16,242 nt of DNA from Myxococcales bacterium (GCA_003170035.1 PMZX01000171.1:6211-22452); one strand, 5' to 3'; counted from the stretch's first letter, positions 6,552-14,817 are shown. Made by a program: numbers and translations. The notes: a model not told the origin generated them from the sequence alone.

Positions 6552-9356
6552 GTGATGAACGCACTTTTATGCCTCGCCTTTTTCGCCTCGGGCTGCGCCT
6601 CGCTGCTTTTCGAGACGCTGTGGTTCCGGCAGACCGGCCTGTTGCTGGGCAACTCGGTCTGGGCCAGCAGCCTGGTCACGGCCAGCTTCATGGGCGGCCT
6701 GGCATTGGGCAGCGCCCTCGCTGCGCGCCTGGGCCGTCGGGTGCAGCGCCCGGTGGCCGCGTACGGTTTCCTGGAGATTGGCGTGGGCTGCTCAGGGCTG
6801 GCGATGGTGTTGCTCCTGCCCCTGCTGCCTCCGCTGCTGGCGCCGTTTCTCGGCCGGTTCGTCTTCGCGCCCGGTTCGCTCAACTTCCTGCGCGTCCTGG
6901 TCGCACTGGCCTTGTTGCTGGTGCCCGCCACAGCCATGGGAGCGACCCTACCGATCCTGGTGCGGGCGCTGGCCCGGGAACAAGGGCGCTTTGGGACCGC
7001 GCTCGGCCAGCTCTACGGCTGGAACGCCCTGGGTGCGGTGATGGGCGCGATCCTCGGCGAGGCCATGCTCATCGAGAGCATCGGCGTGGCGCGCACGGGT
7101 TGGGTGGCGGCAGGGCTCGACGCGCTGGCAGCGGTGGCGGCTTTTGCCATCGCCCGGCGCACGACAGAACAGTCGGGTGATGAACCTCTCGCTCGTGAGG
7201 GGCTGGGCTGGCCAGCCCGCCGCCTGCTGGCGGCCTCGTTTCTTTGCGGTGCCATCGTGCTTGCACTCGAGGTGGTCTGGTTCCGCTTCCTGCAGCTCTT
7301 CGTCCTTGCCAGCAACCTGACCTTTGCTCTGATGCTGGCCGTGGTGCTGCTCGGGATCGGCCTCGGCAGCTTGGCGGCATCGTGGTGGCTGCGGGCCCAC
7401 CCCAAGGGCATACACGCCTTGTCGGGCCTGAGCCTGCTGGCTGGCGTCGCCATCATTGTCACATACGGCGCGTTTGACCATGCTCTAGGCGACACACCGC
7501 GCTTCGTGATCACCGCCGAAATGGAGATCGCGGGGCTTGCGCTACGCCTGATGCTGCCGGTGTGTCTGCTGTCAGGGGCGCTGTTCACGCTAATGGGCGC
7601 GGCCCTACGCACGAGCGCGGGCGAGGACTCGCGTGCCGCTGGCTTGCTGACACTCTGGAACACCATCGGCGCCACGGCTGGCGCGCTGGCCGCCGGATTC
7701 GTGCTGCTCCCCCGCCTGGGCATGGAGCGGTCTTTGTTCGCGCTCGCGCTCGGCTATGCCGTGGTCGCCCTGCTCTGCGCCTGGCCCCTGCCCGGTGCGG
7801 CCCGCCGCACCAGTCGAGTGGCCTTGGCTGCAGCGGCGGCGGTGTACCTGCTGGCGCTGGCGTTCTTTCCGTCTGGTCTCATGGTCCAGCGCTACCTGGC
7901 GCGCGCCGCGGCCCCGTGGGAGACCGACGGCAGCCACTTGGTCAGCGTGCGCGAGGGCCTGACCGAGACGATCCTTTGGCTGCGCCGGGATCTGTGGGGC
8001 GAGCCGGTCTACCATCGCCTGCTCACCAACGGGATCTCGATGTCTTCCTCGGATGCGTTCAACGCGCGCTACATGAAGCTGTTCGCCTATCTGCCGCAGG
8101 TGCTGCGGCCCGATGCGCGCGACGCCCTTCTGATCAGCTACGGCGTGGGCATGACTGCCCAGGCGCTGACCGATTCGCCCACCCTGACCTCGATCGATGT
8201 GGTCGACATCTCGCGCGATATCCTGACCACGGGCCGCATCGTCTTTGGCGAGCAGCCCTATCCGCTCGACGATCCGCGCGTGCGCGTCCACGTCGAGGAC
8301 GGCCGCTTCTTTCTGCTGGCGGCCCCGCGCCAGTACGACATCATCACTGGCGAGCCCCCGCCGCCAAAGAACGCCGGCATCGTCAGTCTGTACACGCGCG
8401 AATACTTCGCGCTGATGCGTAGCCGACTGAAAGCGGCGGGCGTCGCCACCTACTGGCTGCCGGTGGTACAGCTTCTGCCCAGCGACGCCTGGGCGATCAC
8501 GCGCGCTTTCTGCGACGTGTTCGACGACTGCACCCTGTGGACGGGCAGCGGGCTACAGTGGATGTTGATGGGCACACGCGAGCTGCACACGCGCGTTTCC
8601 GAGGAAGCATTTGCTCGCTTGTGGAGCGATCCCAAGACTGCCCGCACCCTGGCCACTCTGGCGGTCGAAACTCCCGAGCAGCTGGGCGCTCTCTTCCTGG
8701 GCGACGCCCGCGACCTCGCCGAGGTGACGCGCGGGTTTGCGGCGCTCGACGACGATCACCCCTACCGACTGTCGCGCCAGCTCCCGGCGCAGATGGACGC
8801 CGAGTTCGCCGGTCTGCTGGATCCGGAGCGCACACGCCAGGCCTTTGCGCACAGTCAATGGATAGCCGAACTGTGGCCGCCGGGATTGCGCGAGCGCACG
8901 CAGTCCGCTTTCACTGCACAGATTGCGCTCAACCGGGTCACTGTGCTCAAGGGCAAGCTGCGCCTGGGCGGCCTGCCAGAGTTGAAATGGGTGCTCACCC
9001 AGACCACGCTGCGAACCCTGCCGCTGTGGCTGATGTCGAGCGGCGTGGCCGAACAGGAGGTCGCCGCACGCCAGGCAGCAGCGGGCCACAGCGATCCGTT
9101 GCTGGACGAGTACCAGGGGATGGCGGCCATGGTCGCGCGCGACTTCCGCGCGGCAGCCACGCGCTTCGCCGAATCCGAACGGCACGGGTCCGACGCGCCC
9201 TATCTCCGGCTCTGGCAGGCCCTGGCGCTGTGCCTGGCCGGGACCACAGACGAGGCGATCGAGGTCGTGCGGCGCTCGCGCACGGCCGACGACGCAGCCA
9301 CCTGGAACTGGATCGCGGGCACCTGCGCTGACAGCGCCGCCCCGAACACCTTCTGA
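6552..9356 (+). CDS. Fused multipass membrane / spermidine-synthase-like protein with C-terminal TPR-like region
   Basis: 934 aa; GTG at 6552 or ATG at 6555, with CAGGA at 6538-6542 upstream. Residues 1-440 form a multipass (MFS-like) membrane domain, opening with the family's typical FFASGCASLLFETLW. Residues about 460-680 are a spermidine-synthase-like Rossmann domain. The nucleotide loop is SYGVGMT (529-535) instead of GGGDG, the ligand acidic position is VDIS (551-554), and VEDGR (581-585) is kept. The position of the catalytic Asp is occupied by TGEPPPP (599-605), followed by LYTREYF (613-619). That EP-x-LYTREYF form is common in membrane-fused members, which are therefore unlikely to be true polyamine aminopropyltransferases. 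Residues about 850-930 look like TPR helices. It probably acts at the inner membrane; the substrate is unknown. A membrane protein follows 77 bp downstream. Confidence 0.85.
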   Translation: MMNALLCLAFFASGCASLLFETLWFRQTGLLLGNSVWASSLVTASFMGGLALGSALAARLGRRVQRPVAAYGFLEIGVGCSGLAMVLLLPLLPPLLAPFLGRFVFAPGSLNFLRVLVALALLLVPATAMGATLPILVRALAREQGRFGTALGQLYGWNALGAVMGAILGEAMLIESIGVARTGWVAAGLDALAAVAAFAIARRTTEQSGDEPLAREGLGWPARRLLAASFLCGAIVLALEVVWFRFLQLFVLASNLTFALMLAVVLLGIGLGSLAASWWLRAHPKGIHALSGLSLLAGVAIIVTYGAFDHALGDTPRFVITAEMEIAGLALRLMLPVCLLSGALFTLMGAALRTSAGEDSRAAGLLTLWNTIGATAGALAAGFVLLPRLGMERSLFALALGYAVVALLCAWPLPGAARRTSRVALAAAAAVYLLALAFFPSGLMVQRYLARAAAPWETDGSHLVSVREGLTETILWLRRDLWGEPVYHRLLTNGISMSSSDAFNARYMKLFAYLPQVLRPDARDALLISYGVGMTAQALTDSPTLTSIDVVDISRDILTTGRIVFGEQPYPLDDPRVRVHVEDGRFFLLAAPRQYDIITGEPPPPKNAGIVSLYTREYFALMRSRLKAAGVATYWLPVVQLLPSDAWAITRAFCDVFDDCTLWTGSGLQWMLMGTRELHTRVSEEAFARLWSDPKTARTLATLAVETPEQLGALFLGDARDLAEVTRGFAALDDDHPYRLSRQLPAQMDAEFAGLLDPERTRQAFAHSQWIAELWPPGLRERTQSAFTAQIALNRVTVLKGKLRLGGLPELKWVLTQTTLRTLPLWLMSSGVAEQEVAARQAAAGHSDPLLDEYQGMAAMVARDFRAAATRFAESERHGSDAPYLRLWQALALCLAGTTDEAIEVVRRSRTADDAATWNWIAGTCADSAAPNTF

Positions 9357-9433
9357 CCATTGCAGCAAACACCTGTCGAACCCCTCATGCTCCCGCCCTT
9401 CCCGCCAGCACAAGCCAAGCAAGGCATCTCGCG

Positions 9434-10051
9434 ATGAATCCCGCCCTTGTCGCATACATTGCCCTGTGGTTGACCGCATGCGCGTTCGCGGTCGGATTTT
9501 GCGTCCGCAACCGTGGCGAGTTCGCTCCCTTTCATGCCGACTACTGGCGATTCCTGCTGATGCCGTGGAAGCTTGTTAGCTTCGGCATCGCTCTGGCTGG
9601 AATGCTGTGGCTCGGCCCGCGATCAGGTGATCCGACCTGGGACTGGTTCGATGCATCGTTCATGTCGGCACTCACATATTTGGGCGCACCATGGGCGCTC
9701 GGCGTTCTGTGGCGAACGGCACGGCACCGGCTCGCCTTGTGGCAAGCATACGTTGCGGGCTGTCTGTGGATGTTCTCCGCAAGCTGGTCATATGACATCT
9801 ACATCCTGCTGCGGGACGGCCGCTACCCACCTTCGTGGCTGGCGAACATGCTCGTGTCGTCCATCCTCTATCTGCTGGCCGGCCTGCTGTGGAACGTCGA
9901 GTCGCTGCAAACCCGAGGCATGACTCTCGCCTTCCTGCACGAGGGCTGGCTGCGGCCCAGAAAAGGCTCGCTGCGGGCGCTTCTGTTCGCTGTGCCGATC
10001 ATGGCGCTGGTCGCATTGCTGATGCTCATCTTCTTTTTGCACGCAAGGTAG
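9434..10051 (+). CDS. Six-helix membrane protein of unknown function
   Basis: 205 aa, not recognised. Hydrophobic segments at about 4-23, 39-60, 75-95, 103-125, 135-155 and 180-202 predict six transmembrane helices with short, Trp- and Arg-rich loops and a polar HEGWLRPRKGS loop before the last helix. No cofactor or catalytic motif is evident. An AAGG lies about 11 nt before the ATG. It starts 77 bp after the spermidine-synthase-like gene on the same strand, so co-transcription and a shared membrane process are plausible but unproven. Confidence 0.75.
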   Translation: MNPALVAYIALWLTACAFAVGFCVRNRGEFAPFHADYWRFLLMPWKLVSFGIALAGMLWLGPRSGDPTWDWFDASFMSALTYLGAPWALGVLWRTARHRLALWQAYVAGCLWMFSASWSYDIYILLRDGRYPPSWLANMLVSSILYLLAGLLWNVESLQTRGMTLAFLHEGWLRPRKGSLRALLFAVPIMALVALLMLIFFLHAR

Positions 10052-10143
10052 AGAAAAGGTAGAAACAGCGCACCATAATCAAAAAAACGGACCCAAACAC
10101 AATCCAGGCGCCACTGCCAAGGTCAACAAGGGGGTCGTTTGCC

Positions 10144-11556
10144 ATGACAATGCGCGGAGAAGATTATCTTAATGCTCACCTGGCGCTGTTTGGGCGAGGA
10201 AACCTGGCGAGGGCAGGCCTGATGGCTGTCCTCGGCGGCGTCCTGATGCTGGCCGAGGTGGGATGCAGCTCGAATTCGACTTCCGGCAACCGGGATGGCG
10301 GCGGTCACGGCGGAACGGCTGCCGCAGGTTCCAGCGCGATCACTGGCCCGGCCACGACCGCTTCGGGTGGTCAAACCGGGACCTCTGCCACTGGTCAGAC
10401 CGGGACAGGTGGATCGCTGGCCCCGGGAGGGGGCACCGCCAGCGCCGGCGGTATCGGGCTCAGCGGAGGCAGCCCCAGCACTTCCACCGCGATGGGCGGC
10501 GGCCCGGTCGGTGGCACATCGGCTGGGGGCAGTCGGGCGACAGGCGGAACTACAGTCAGCGGCGGGGCGACGGTCAGCGGCGGGACCACGGGTGCGTCTT
10601 CCACGACGACCATTGTGGCCGGTACTTCCGGGGGAAACGGCGGCTCGGTGGCAGGCGGCTCTGCAACTGCCGGCTCCGCAACGGGCGGTTCTGCAGGTGC
10701 TGGTTCCACGGGAACCGTTCCCCCAGGCAACCCGGACGCTGGCTTAGATGCGGCAATCGTACTCGATTCGGGCCCAGTTGCTGATGCTGCCGGGGATGGG
10801 GGTGCCAATGCAGATGCCGACGCAGGAGGAGAAGGGGACAGCGGCCACATTCTGTCCTGTGAGGAAATACTGCTCGACAACCCTGGCCCGCCGGACAACT
10901 ACCCAGTTCTCTACCAGGTAGCGGCCAGTACGCCCGACCCGTTGGCGGCCGAAAAGGCGCAGCTGATTTCCACCCCGCTTGCCGGCGGCCCATTCAACGA
11001 CAACAACACGCTGCCGGCTGTCGAGCCTTTTCTTTCCAAGTGGGAGACGCTTTACGGGTACCAGGGGATCCAAACGACTGCCGGTCCAGTATCCTGCGGT
11101 GTGGGTCCGTTGTGCATCGTTAGATTCACCCAGAACTACTGCGGCCTATCCATCTACTCCTCTGAGGCAGCATCCAGAGGCACCTGGCGGATGGACTTCT
11201 ACTCGCAAACCGGCAAGGTGCTGCAAGTCATTTCGGGGCTGGTGCACATGATACCCATGCCCCGCAACGTCTTGGTGACCCAGACGCAGATCATCAGTGC
11301 CATCGCCGGGAAGAAGTTTACTTATGACTGCGGGGCTCCGACCGGATCGTATACCGTCGAAATATCCGACCAGGACCAGTTCAGCATCCCGGGCCCGGGC
11401 ATCTACGTGCAAACCTCCCCGACGGTCCCTTCGGCTTTGGAGTACAGACTGGCCATTCCGGTCAAAGTAACAGCCAAAGGGGATTCATGGACCGTCTATG
11501 TGGACGCCATTGACGGTAGTTACATCGCAGGAGTTGCCAACTTCATCTGTTCTTAG
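10144..11556 (+). CDS. Exported protein with Gly/Ser/Thr linker and FTP/PepSY-like protease-propeptide domain
   Basis: 470 aa. The signal hydrophobic core is about 27-38 and ends MLAEVGCSS; Cys41 is a possible lipidation site, though Glu at -3 is unusual. AAGGGGG lies about 11 nt upstream of the ATG. Residues 45-195 are a Gly/Thr/Ser/Ala linker and 197-233 an Asp/Ala-rich stretch. The C-terminal domain (about 238-470) shows the order of a thermolysin-type propeptide: RFTQNYCGLSIYSSEA (327-342) followed by DFYSQTGKVLQVISG (351-365), like the FTP beta-hairpin, then VTQTQIISAIAG (378-389) and EYRLAIPV with SWTVYVDAIDGSYIAG (448-463), like the closing strands of PepSY. No HExxH protease follows; the ORF ends there. 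A free-standing propeptide domain could inhibit or chaperone a metalloprotease in trans. The family call is by pattern only. Confidence 0.7.
   Translation: MTMRGEDYLNAHLALFGRGNLARAGLMAVLGGVLMLAEVGCSSNSTSGNRDGGGHGGTAAAGSSAITGPATTASGGQTGTSATGQTGTGGSLAPGGGTASAGGIGLSGGSPSTSTAMGGGPVGGTSAGGSRATGGTTVSGGATVSGGTTGASSTTTIVAGTSGGNGGSVAGGSATAGSATGGSAGAGSTGTVPPGNPDAGLDAAIVLDSGPVADAAGDGGANADADAGGEGDSGHILSCEEILLDNPGPPDNYPVLYQVAASTPDPLAAEKAQLISTPLAGGPFNDNNTLPAVEPFLSKWETLYGYQGIQTTAGPVSCGVGPLCIVRFTQNYCGLSIYSSEAASRGTWRMDFYSQTGKVLQVISGLVHMIPMPRNVLVTQTQIISAIAGKKFTYDCGAPTGSYTVEISDQDQFSIPGPGIYVQTSPTVPSALEYRLAIPVKVTAKGDSWTVYVDAIDGSYIAGVANFICS
10290..10740 (+). repeat. Low-complexity Gly/Ser/Thr-coding linker
   Basis: The segment encodes short GG-x-[ST] units such as GGTTVSGGATVSGGTTG and GGSATAGSATGGSAGAG. 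Unit length varies, so it is a degenerate low-complexity linker rather than a clean tandem array. Confidence 0.6.
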
Positions 11557-11584
11557 TGCGTTCCCCTGGAGCTGCGCTGCGGTC

Positions 11585-11590
11585 TATACT
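11585..11590 (+). promoter_or_regulatory. Possible -10 element of RCC1 lipoprotein gene
   Basis: TATACT lies 27 bp before the ATG in the 61-bp gap after the preceding gene and matches five of six TATAAT positions. No convincing -35 element is present at the expected distance (TTCCCC at best), so the promoter is tentative. Confidence 0.3.
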
Positions 11591-11617
11591 GACCGCTCCC
11601 GTAGAGGCAGCCTAGCC

Positions 11618-12985
11618 ATGAAAGACCTTCGATCGGCAACCGGCGTGGTGTTGGCGATTGCTCTTACGCTTTGCGGTTGCGCAAGGACTCCCATGAATGG
11701 CGGGAGTGCGGACTCCGGTTTTCGCGGGGCCGACGCGAGCGGAGCGGACAGCGGAGCGAGCCGGGTAGACACCGGGCTCGCGGATGAGGTTTCTGTCGAA
11801 GCTGGCATTCGGGACAGTGCGCTGGATCTGACGGCAATGCCCGCTTCCGACTCATTCGCCGGGGAGCGTCCCGTTCCCTTCGACACTGCAGCCGATACAC
11901 GAACAGGCAGACCAGATAGCGGGGCAGTCGCGAATCCAGTCGACACCGCAGCCGAGACACGCAGACCGGACAGCGGGGCAGATACAGCGACTCCGGTCGA
12001 CGTCGGCGGCGCGGGGTGCATGGCTGGCCTGCACAACGGCGGGGACGGGACCTGCGTGGCAAACGGAACCTGCGTAACCGGCTACCGTGTCAATGGCACC
12101 GGGACCTGCGTGGCGGTTCCCAAGATTGTCAGCGCAGGTGGCTACCACTCATGCGCCCTGCTGTCTGACGGGACCGTGGTTTGCTGGGGCCGCGACGACA
12201 TGGGCCAAGCTGCGCCGCCTGCCGGCCGCCTGGCTTCGCTCAGCGCGGGCTTTGCCCACAATTGCGGCCTCGATAGCAAAGGGATTGTCGTTTGCTGGGG
12301 TGACAACGGCCACGGTCAGGCCACGCCGCCTGGGGGGAGTTTCGCCGCAGTCAGCGCGGGTGGGTCCTGCACCTGCGGGTTGAGGACGGACGGCACTGTC
12401 GCCTGCTGGGGGGTTGGCATCACCAACCCGGGCATTGACCCCGACTACGGCCAGGCCATTCCGCCCGCGGGCAGTTTCGTTTCGCTTAGCACGGGTGGTT
12501 ACCACAGCTGCGTGCTGAAGAGCGACGGCAGCGTCGTCTGCTGGGGGGCTGGCACCAGCAACCCCGACACCCGACCACACTACGGCCAAGCCATTCCGCC
12601 CGAGGGCAGCTTCGCCTCGGTCAGCGCGGGCTACTACCACACCTGCGGCCTGAGGACCGACGGCACGGTCGTCTGCTGGGGCGGCGGCACCAGCAACACG
12701 GATATCTGGCCACACTTCGGCCAGGCCGCGCCGCCTGCGGGCAAGTTTGTCTCGGTTGTCGCGGGTGGATTCCACACCTGCGGTTTGAAGGCCGACGGCA
12801 GCGTCGTCTGCTGGGGCAGCAACACTGGTGGCTTTGCGGACTACGGGCAGTCCAGGCCACCTGCCGTCGGCTTCGTTTCGCTCAGCGCGGGCGAGGCCCA
12901 CACCTGCGGCATCAAGAGTGCCGACGGGACCATCGCCTGCTGGGGCTGGAACAGCTACGGCCAATCCACGGTGCCTGCGATGTAG
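11618..12985 (+). CDS. RCC1-repeat (seven-bladed beta-propeller) lipoprotein
   Basis: 455 aa. The ATG at 11618 is chosen because it starts a lipoprotein signal (VVLAIALTLCGC, Cys21), has AGAGG upstream and does not overlap the preceding gene; an in-frame extension to 11498 would overlap it. Residues 25-133 are an Asp/Ala/Ser/Thr linker with repeats such as PVDTAAETRRPDSGA. Residues 134-164 are a Cys-rich segment with two copies of a GGDGTCV/NGTGTCV motif. Residues 169-455 contain seven RCC1-type blades, each with [YFA]HxCxLxxDGxVxCWG followed by GQ-x-PP. Each blade has two Cys spaced by 9 residues (10 in the last; C179/C189 through C430/C441), suggesting one disulfide per blade, as expected outside the cytoplasm. 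A role in surface binding or adhesion is inferred; RCC1's GTPase-exchange role is not expected here. Confidence 0.88.
   Translation: MKDLRSATGVVLAIALTLCGCARTPMNGGSADSGFRGADASGADSGASRVDTGLADEVSVEAGIRDSALDLTAMPASDSFAGERPVPFDTAADTRTGRPDSGAVANPVDTAAETRRPDSGADTATPVDVGGAGCMAGLHNGGDGTCVANGTCVTGYRVNGTGTCVAVPKIVSAGGYHSCALLSDGTVVCWGRDDMGQAAPPAGRLASLSAGFAHNCGLDSKGIVVCWGDNGHGQATPPGGSFAAVSAGGSCTCGLRTDGTVACWGVGITNPGIDPDYGQAIPPAGSFVSLSTGGYHSCVLKSDGSVVCWGAGTSNPDTRPHYGQAIPPEGSFASVSAGYYHTCGLRTDGTVVCWGGGTSNTDIWPHFGQAAPPAGKFVSVVAGGFHTCGLKADGSVVCWGSNTGGFADYGQSRPPAVGFVSLSAGEAHTCGIKSADGTIACWGWNSYGQSTVPAM
12130..12975 (+). repeat. Seven imperfect DNA repeats encoding RCC1 blades
   Basis: Blocks of about 110-150 bp recur, each containing a GTCAGCGCGGG-like start, a CACACCTGCGG core and a GTCTGCTGGGG end. 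Blades 3-6 are most alike, including the inserted GTSN segment before HYGQ/HFGQ in blades 4 and 5, which suggests internal duplication. Confidence 0.75.
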
Positions 12986-13058
12986 GCTGTGACAAAGACT
13001 ATCGAGGGGGGTAGGTCGAGACCCTGCTCACAGCATCTGGGTAAGGCGTCCTATGGGC

Positions 13059-13073
13059 ACCGCGATACGCGGT
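13059..13073 (+). terminator. Possible intrinsic terminator after RCC1 gene
   Basis: ACCGCG (13059-13064) and CGCGGT (13068-13073) form a perfect 6-bp stem with an ATA loop, followed by a short T-rich stretch (TTCGTTC). It lies 73 bp after the RCC1 stop. The stem is GC-rich but the T-tract is interrupted, so strength is uncertain. Confidence 0.4.
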
Positions 13074-13098
13074 TTCGTTCATCGCATTCCAGGTGCCG

Positions 13099-13299
13099 TC
13101 ACCAGAGATCGGCCTTGTAGAAACCGTGCCCCAGCAGCGTCAGCGTCAGCGCGACCAGCAGTTGCCCGGAGGCGAGCCAGGCAATCACCCGCCACCGGCT
13201 GCGGCCTGTCAGCGCCGTGCCCACCATCAACGTGAGAGCCAGCCAGACCTCGAGGCTGTTGACCGCGGCGGAATGTGACAAAGCGGTCGCCCACGCCAA
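13099..13299 (-). CDS. Possible small two-helix membrane protein
   Basis: A 66-codon frame starts at a TTG (13299), 16 bp after the stop of the sigma-54 activator on the same strand. The product has two hydrophobic stretches (about 16-32 and 39-57) separated by TGRSRWR, a composition that fits a small membrane protein and differs from the Arg/Pro-rich shadow frames around it. Against it are the TTG start, the lack of a clear Shine-Dalgarno sequence and a competing overlapping frame (13079-13294). No family is recognised. It may be a real co-transcribed gene or a chance frame. Confidence 0.4.
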   Translation of the reverse strand: MAWATALSHSAAVNSLEVWLALTLMVGTALTGRSRWRVIAWLASGQLLVALTLTLLGHGFYKADLW

Positions 13300-13315
13300 C
13301 GACGACCGACGCGGA

Positions 13316-14689
13316 TCAGTCGCCCGGCTCGATGCCGGCGCGCTTGAGCTTGTCGAATAGAGTGGTGCGGCTGAGGCCCAGCAGCTCGGCGGCGCGTGTC
13401 TTGTTCCCGTTCGCGGCGCGCATGGCCCGTTCGATGAGCACGACTTCGATGCGAGCGAGCGTGGCCGGAAGGTCGATGCCCTCGGCCGGCGAATCCGACG
13501 TGACCGTGGCAGCCAGATCGGCTGCAGGGGTGCGCAGGTTGCGCGGAAGATCCTCGACGCCCACCACGTCGCTGCGATTCAGGATCACCAGGCGTTCCAC
13601 CAGGTTTTCCAGTTCGCGCACGTTGCCGGGCCAATCGTAGAGCTGCAACGCGACCAGGGCCGCCTCCGAGATGGCAACGTTTCTTTTCGTGCGCCGATTG
13701 GCCGACGCCAGAAAGTGCTGGCACAGGGACGGCACATCCTCGGCGCGCTCGCGCAGGGCGGGCAGGGTGATGGGAACCACGTTGAGCCGGAAGAAGAGAT
13801 CGCTGCGGAACTTCCCCTCCTTTGCCAGCGCCTGCAGATCGCTGTTGGACGCCGCCACGACGCGCGTGTCGACCTGCCGGGTTTTGGACTCGCCCACCGG
13901 GGTGATGATTCGATCCTGCAGCACCCGCAACAACTTGACCTGCAGGCCGAGGGCCAGCTCGCTGATCTCGTCGAGGAAGAGCGTGCCACCGTCGGCTTCC
14001 AGGAACTTGCCCGCGCGCACGTCTGTCGCTCCGGTGAACGCGCCCTTGGCATGGCCGAACAGTTCGCTCTCCACCAGCCCTTCCGGGATGGCGCCGCAGT
14101 TGACCGCCACGAAGGCATTTCCCAATCGCGGCGAAAAGGCGTGAATCAGGCGGGCCACCACTTCTTTGCCGGTTCCGCTCTCGCCGAGCAGAAGCACGGT
14201 GGCGTCCGTGCCCGCAACCTGCGTGATCATCTCCACCACGCCACGCAGGGCGGCCGAATCGCCGATCAGCGCGGCCTGGGGCTGGTCGGTCTCCGCGGGC
14301 CGGTGCGCGGCAGCTTTGGGCCCTGGCCGGCCCCGGGCCAGGGCCGTCTCCAGCACTGATTTCAGCTCCTCGGCACGGAACGGCTTGACCAGGAAATTGA
14401 ACGCTCCCGAGCGCATGGCCTCCACGCAATCGGAAACCTTGGTGCTGGCGGTCAGGATCACCACCGGCGTGCGCAAAGACGGCTCCTGCGCCTTGCGCAG
14501 GACCGCAAATCCATCCGCGCGCGGCATGCGCAGGTCGCTGACCACCAAGTCAAAGCCGCCGCCGTCCAGCGCCTTCACCGCCTCGGCGCCGTCGACCGCC
14601 TCGGTCACGTTGTGGCCCATGTGCTCGACTGTTCGGCGTACCGCGTGCCGCACCTCTGACTCGTCGTCAACGATCAGAACTCGCGCCAT
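13316..14689 (-). CDS. NtrC-family sigma-54-dependent response regulator (REC-AAA+-Fis HTH)
   Basis: 457 aa from the ATG at 14689, which begins directly with the receiver strand MARVLIVDDE; the frame extends upstream, but that part is Arg/Pro-rich and outside the family. The receiver domain (1-115) has acidic D8/D9, phosphoacceptor D52 in SDLRMP, T80 and K102. The sigma-54 AAA+ domain (about 140-370) has Walker A GESGTGKE (169-176), the sigma-54-contacting GAFTGA loop (216-221), Walker B GGTLFLDE (234-241) and RSDLFFRL (295-302). A Fis-type helix-turn-helix lies at about 412-452. All key residues are present, so it should be a phosphorylation-controlled activator of sigma-54 promoters through ATP hydrolysis. 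No histidine kinase is adjacent. It diverges from a secreted-protein/receiver cluster at 14926 that is a natural candidate target. Confidence 0.95.
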   Translation of the reverse strand: MARVLIVDDESEVRHAVRRTVEHMGHNVTEAVDGAEAVKALDGGGFDLVVSDLRMPRADGFAVLRKAQEPSLRTPVVILTASTKVSDCVEAMRSGAFNFLVKPFRAEELKSVLETALARGRPGPKAAAHRPAETDQPQAALIGDSAALRGVVEMITQVAGTDATVLLLGESGTGKEVVARLIHAFSPRLGNAFVAVNCGAIPEGLVESELFGHAKGAFTGATDVRAGKFLEADGGTLFLDEISELALGLQVKLLRVLQDRIITPVGESKTRQVDTRVVAASNSDLQALAKEGKFRSDLFFRLNVVPITLPALRERAEDVPSLCQHFLASANRRTKRNVAISEAALVALQLYDWPGNVRELENLVERLVILNRSDVVGVEDLPRNLRTPAADLAATVTSDSPAEGIDLPATLARIEVVLIERAMRAANGNKTRAAELLGLSRTTLFDKLKRAGIEPGD

Positions 14690-14782
14690 GGCGTCGAGTG
14701 TATCACGAAGTACGATATTCACTTTGGCCGAGGTCCCCGCCAATTCACCAGTGCATGCGCGGAGCCAGAGGGAAAGTGGCGA

Positions 14783-14804
14783 CTGGCCGCGCGCTGGCCG
14801 CGAG
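14783..14804 (+). repeat. 11-bp tandem direct repeat upstream of secreted-protein gene
   Basis: CTGGCCGCGCG (14783-14793) is followed directly by CTGGCCGCGAG (14794-14804), identical at 10 of 11 positions. A one-helical-turn spacing would place two protein contacts on the same DNA face. It could be an activator site or simply GC-rich repetition. Confidence 0.4.
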
Positions 14805-14817
14805 CTCGTCGATTCTC

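Noticed and set aside
12149..12964. Antisense frame of 271 codons within the RCC1 gene
   Set aside because: It is a repeat-driven shadow, Ala/Asp/Val-rich, and the RCC1 blades on the other strand are unmistakable.
13227..14429. 400-codon frame on the same strand as the sigma-54 activator
   Set aside because: It is an out-of-frame Gly/Arg/Ala-rich shadow of the activator, whose motifs are all intact in the other frame.
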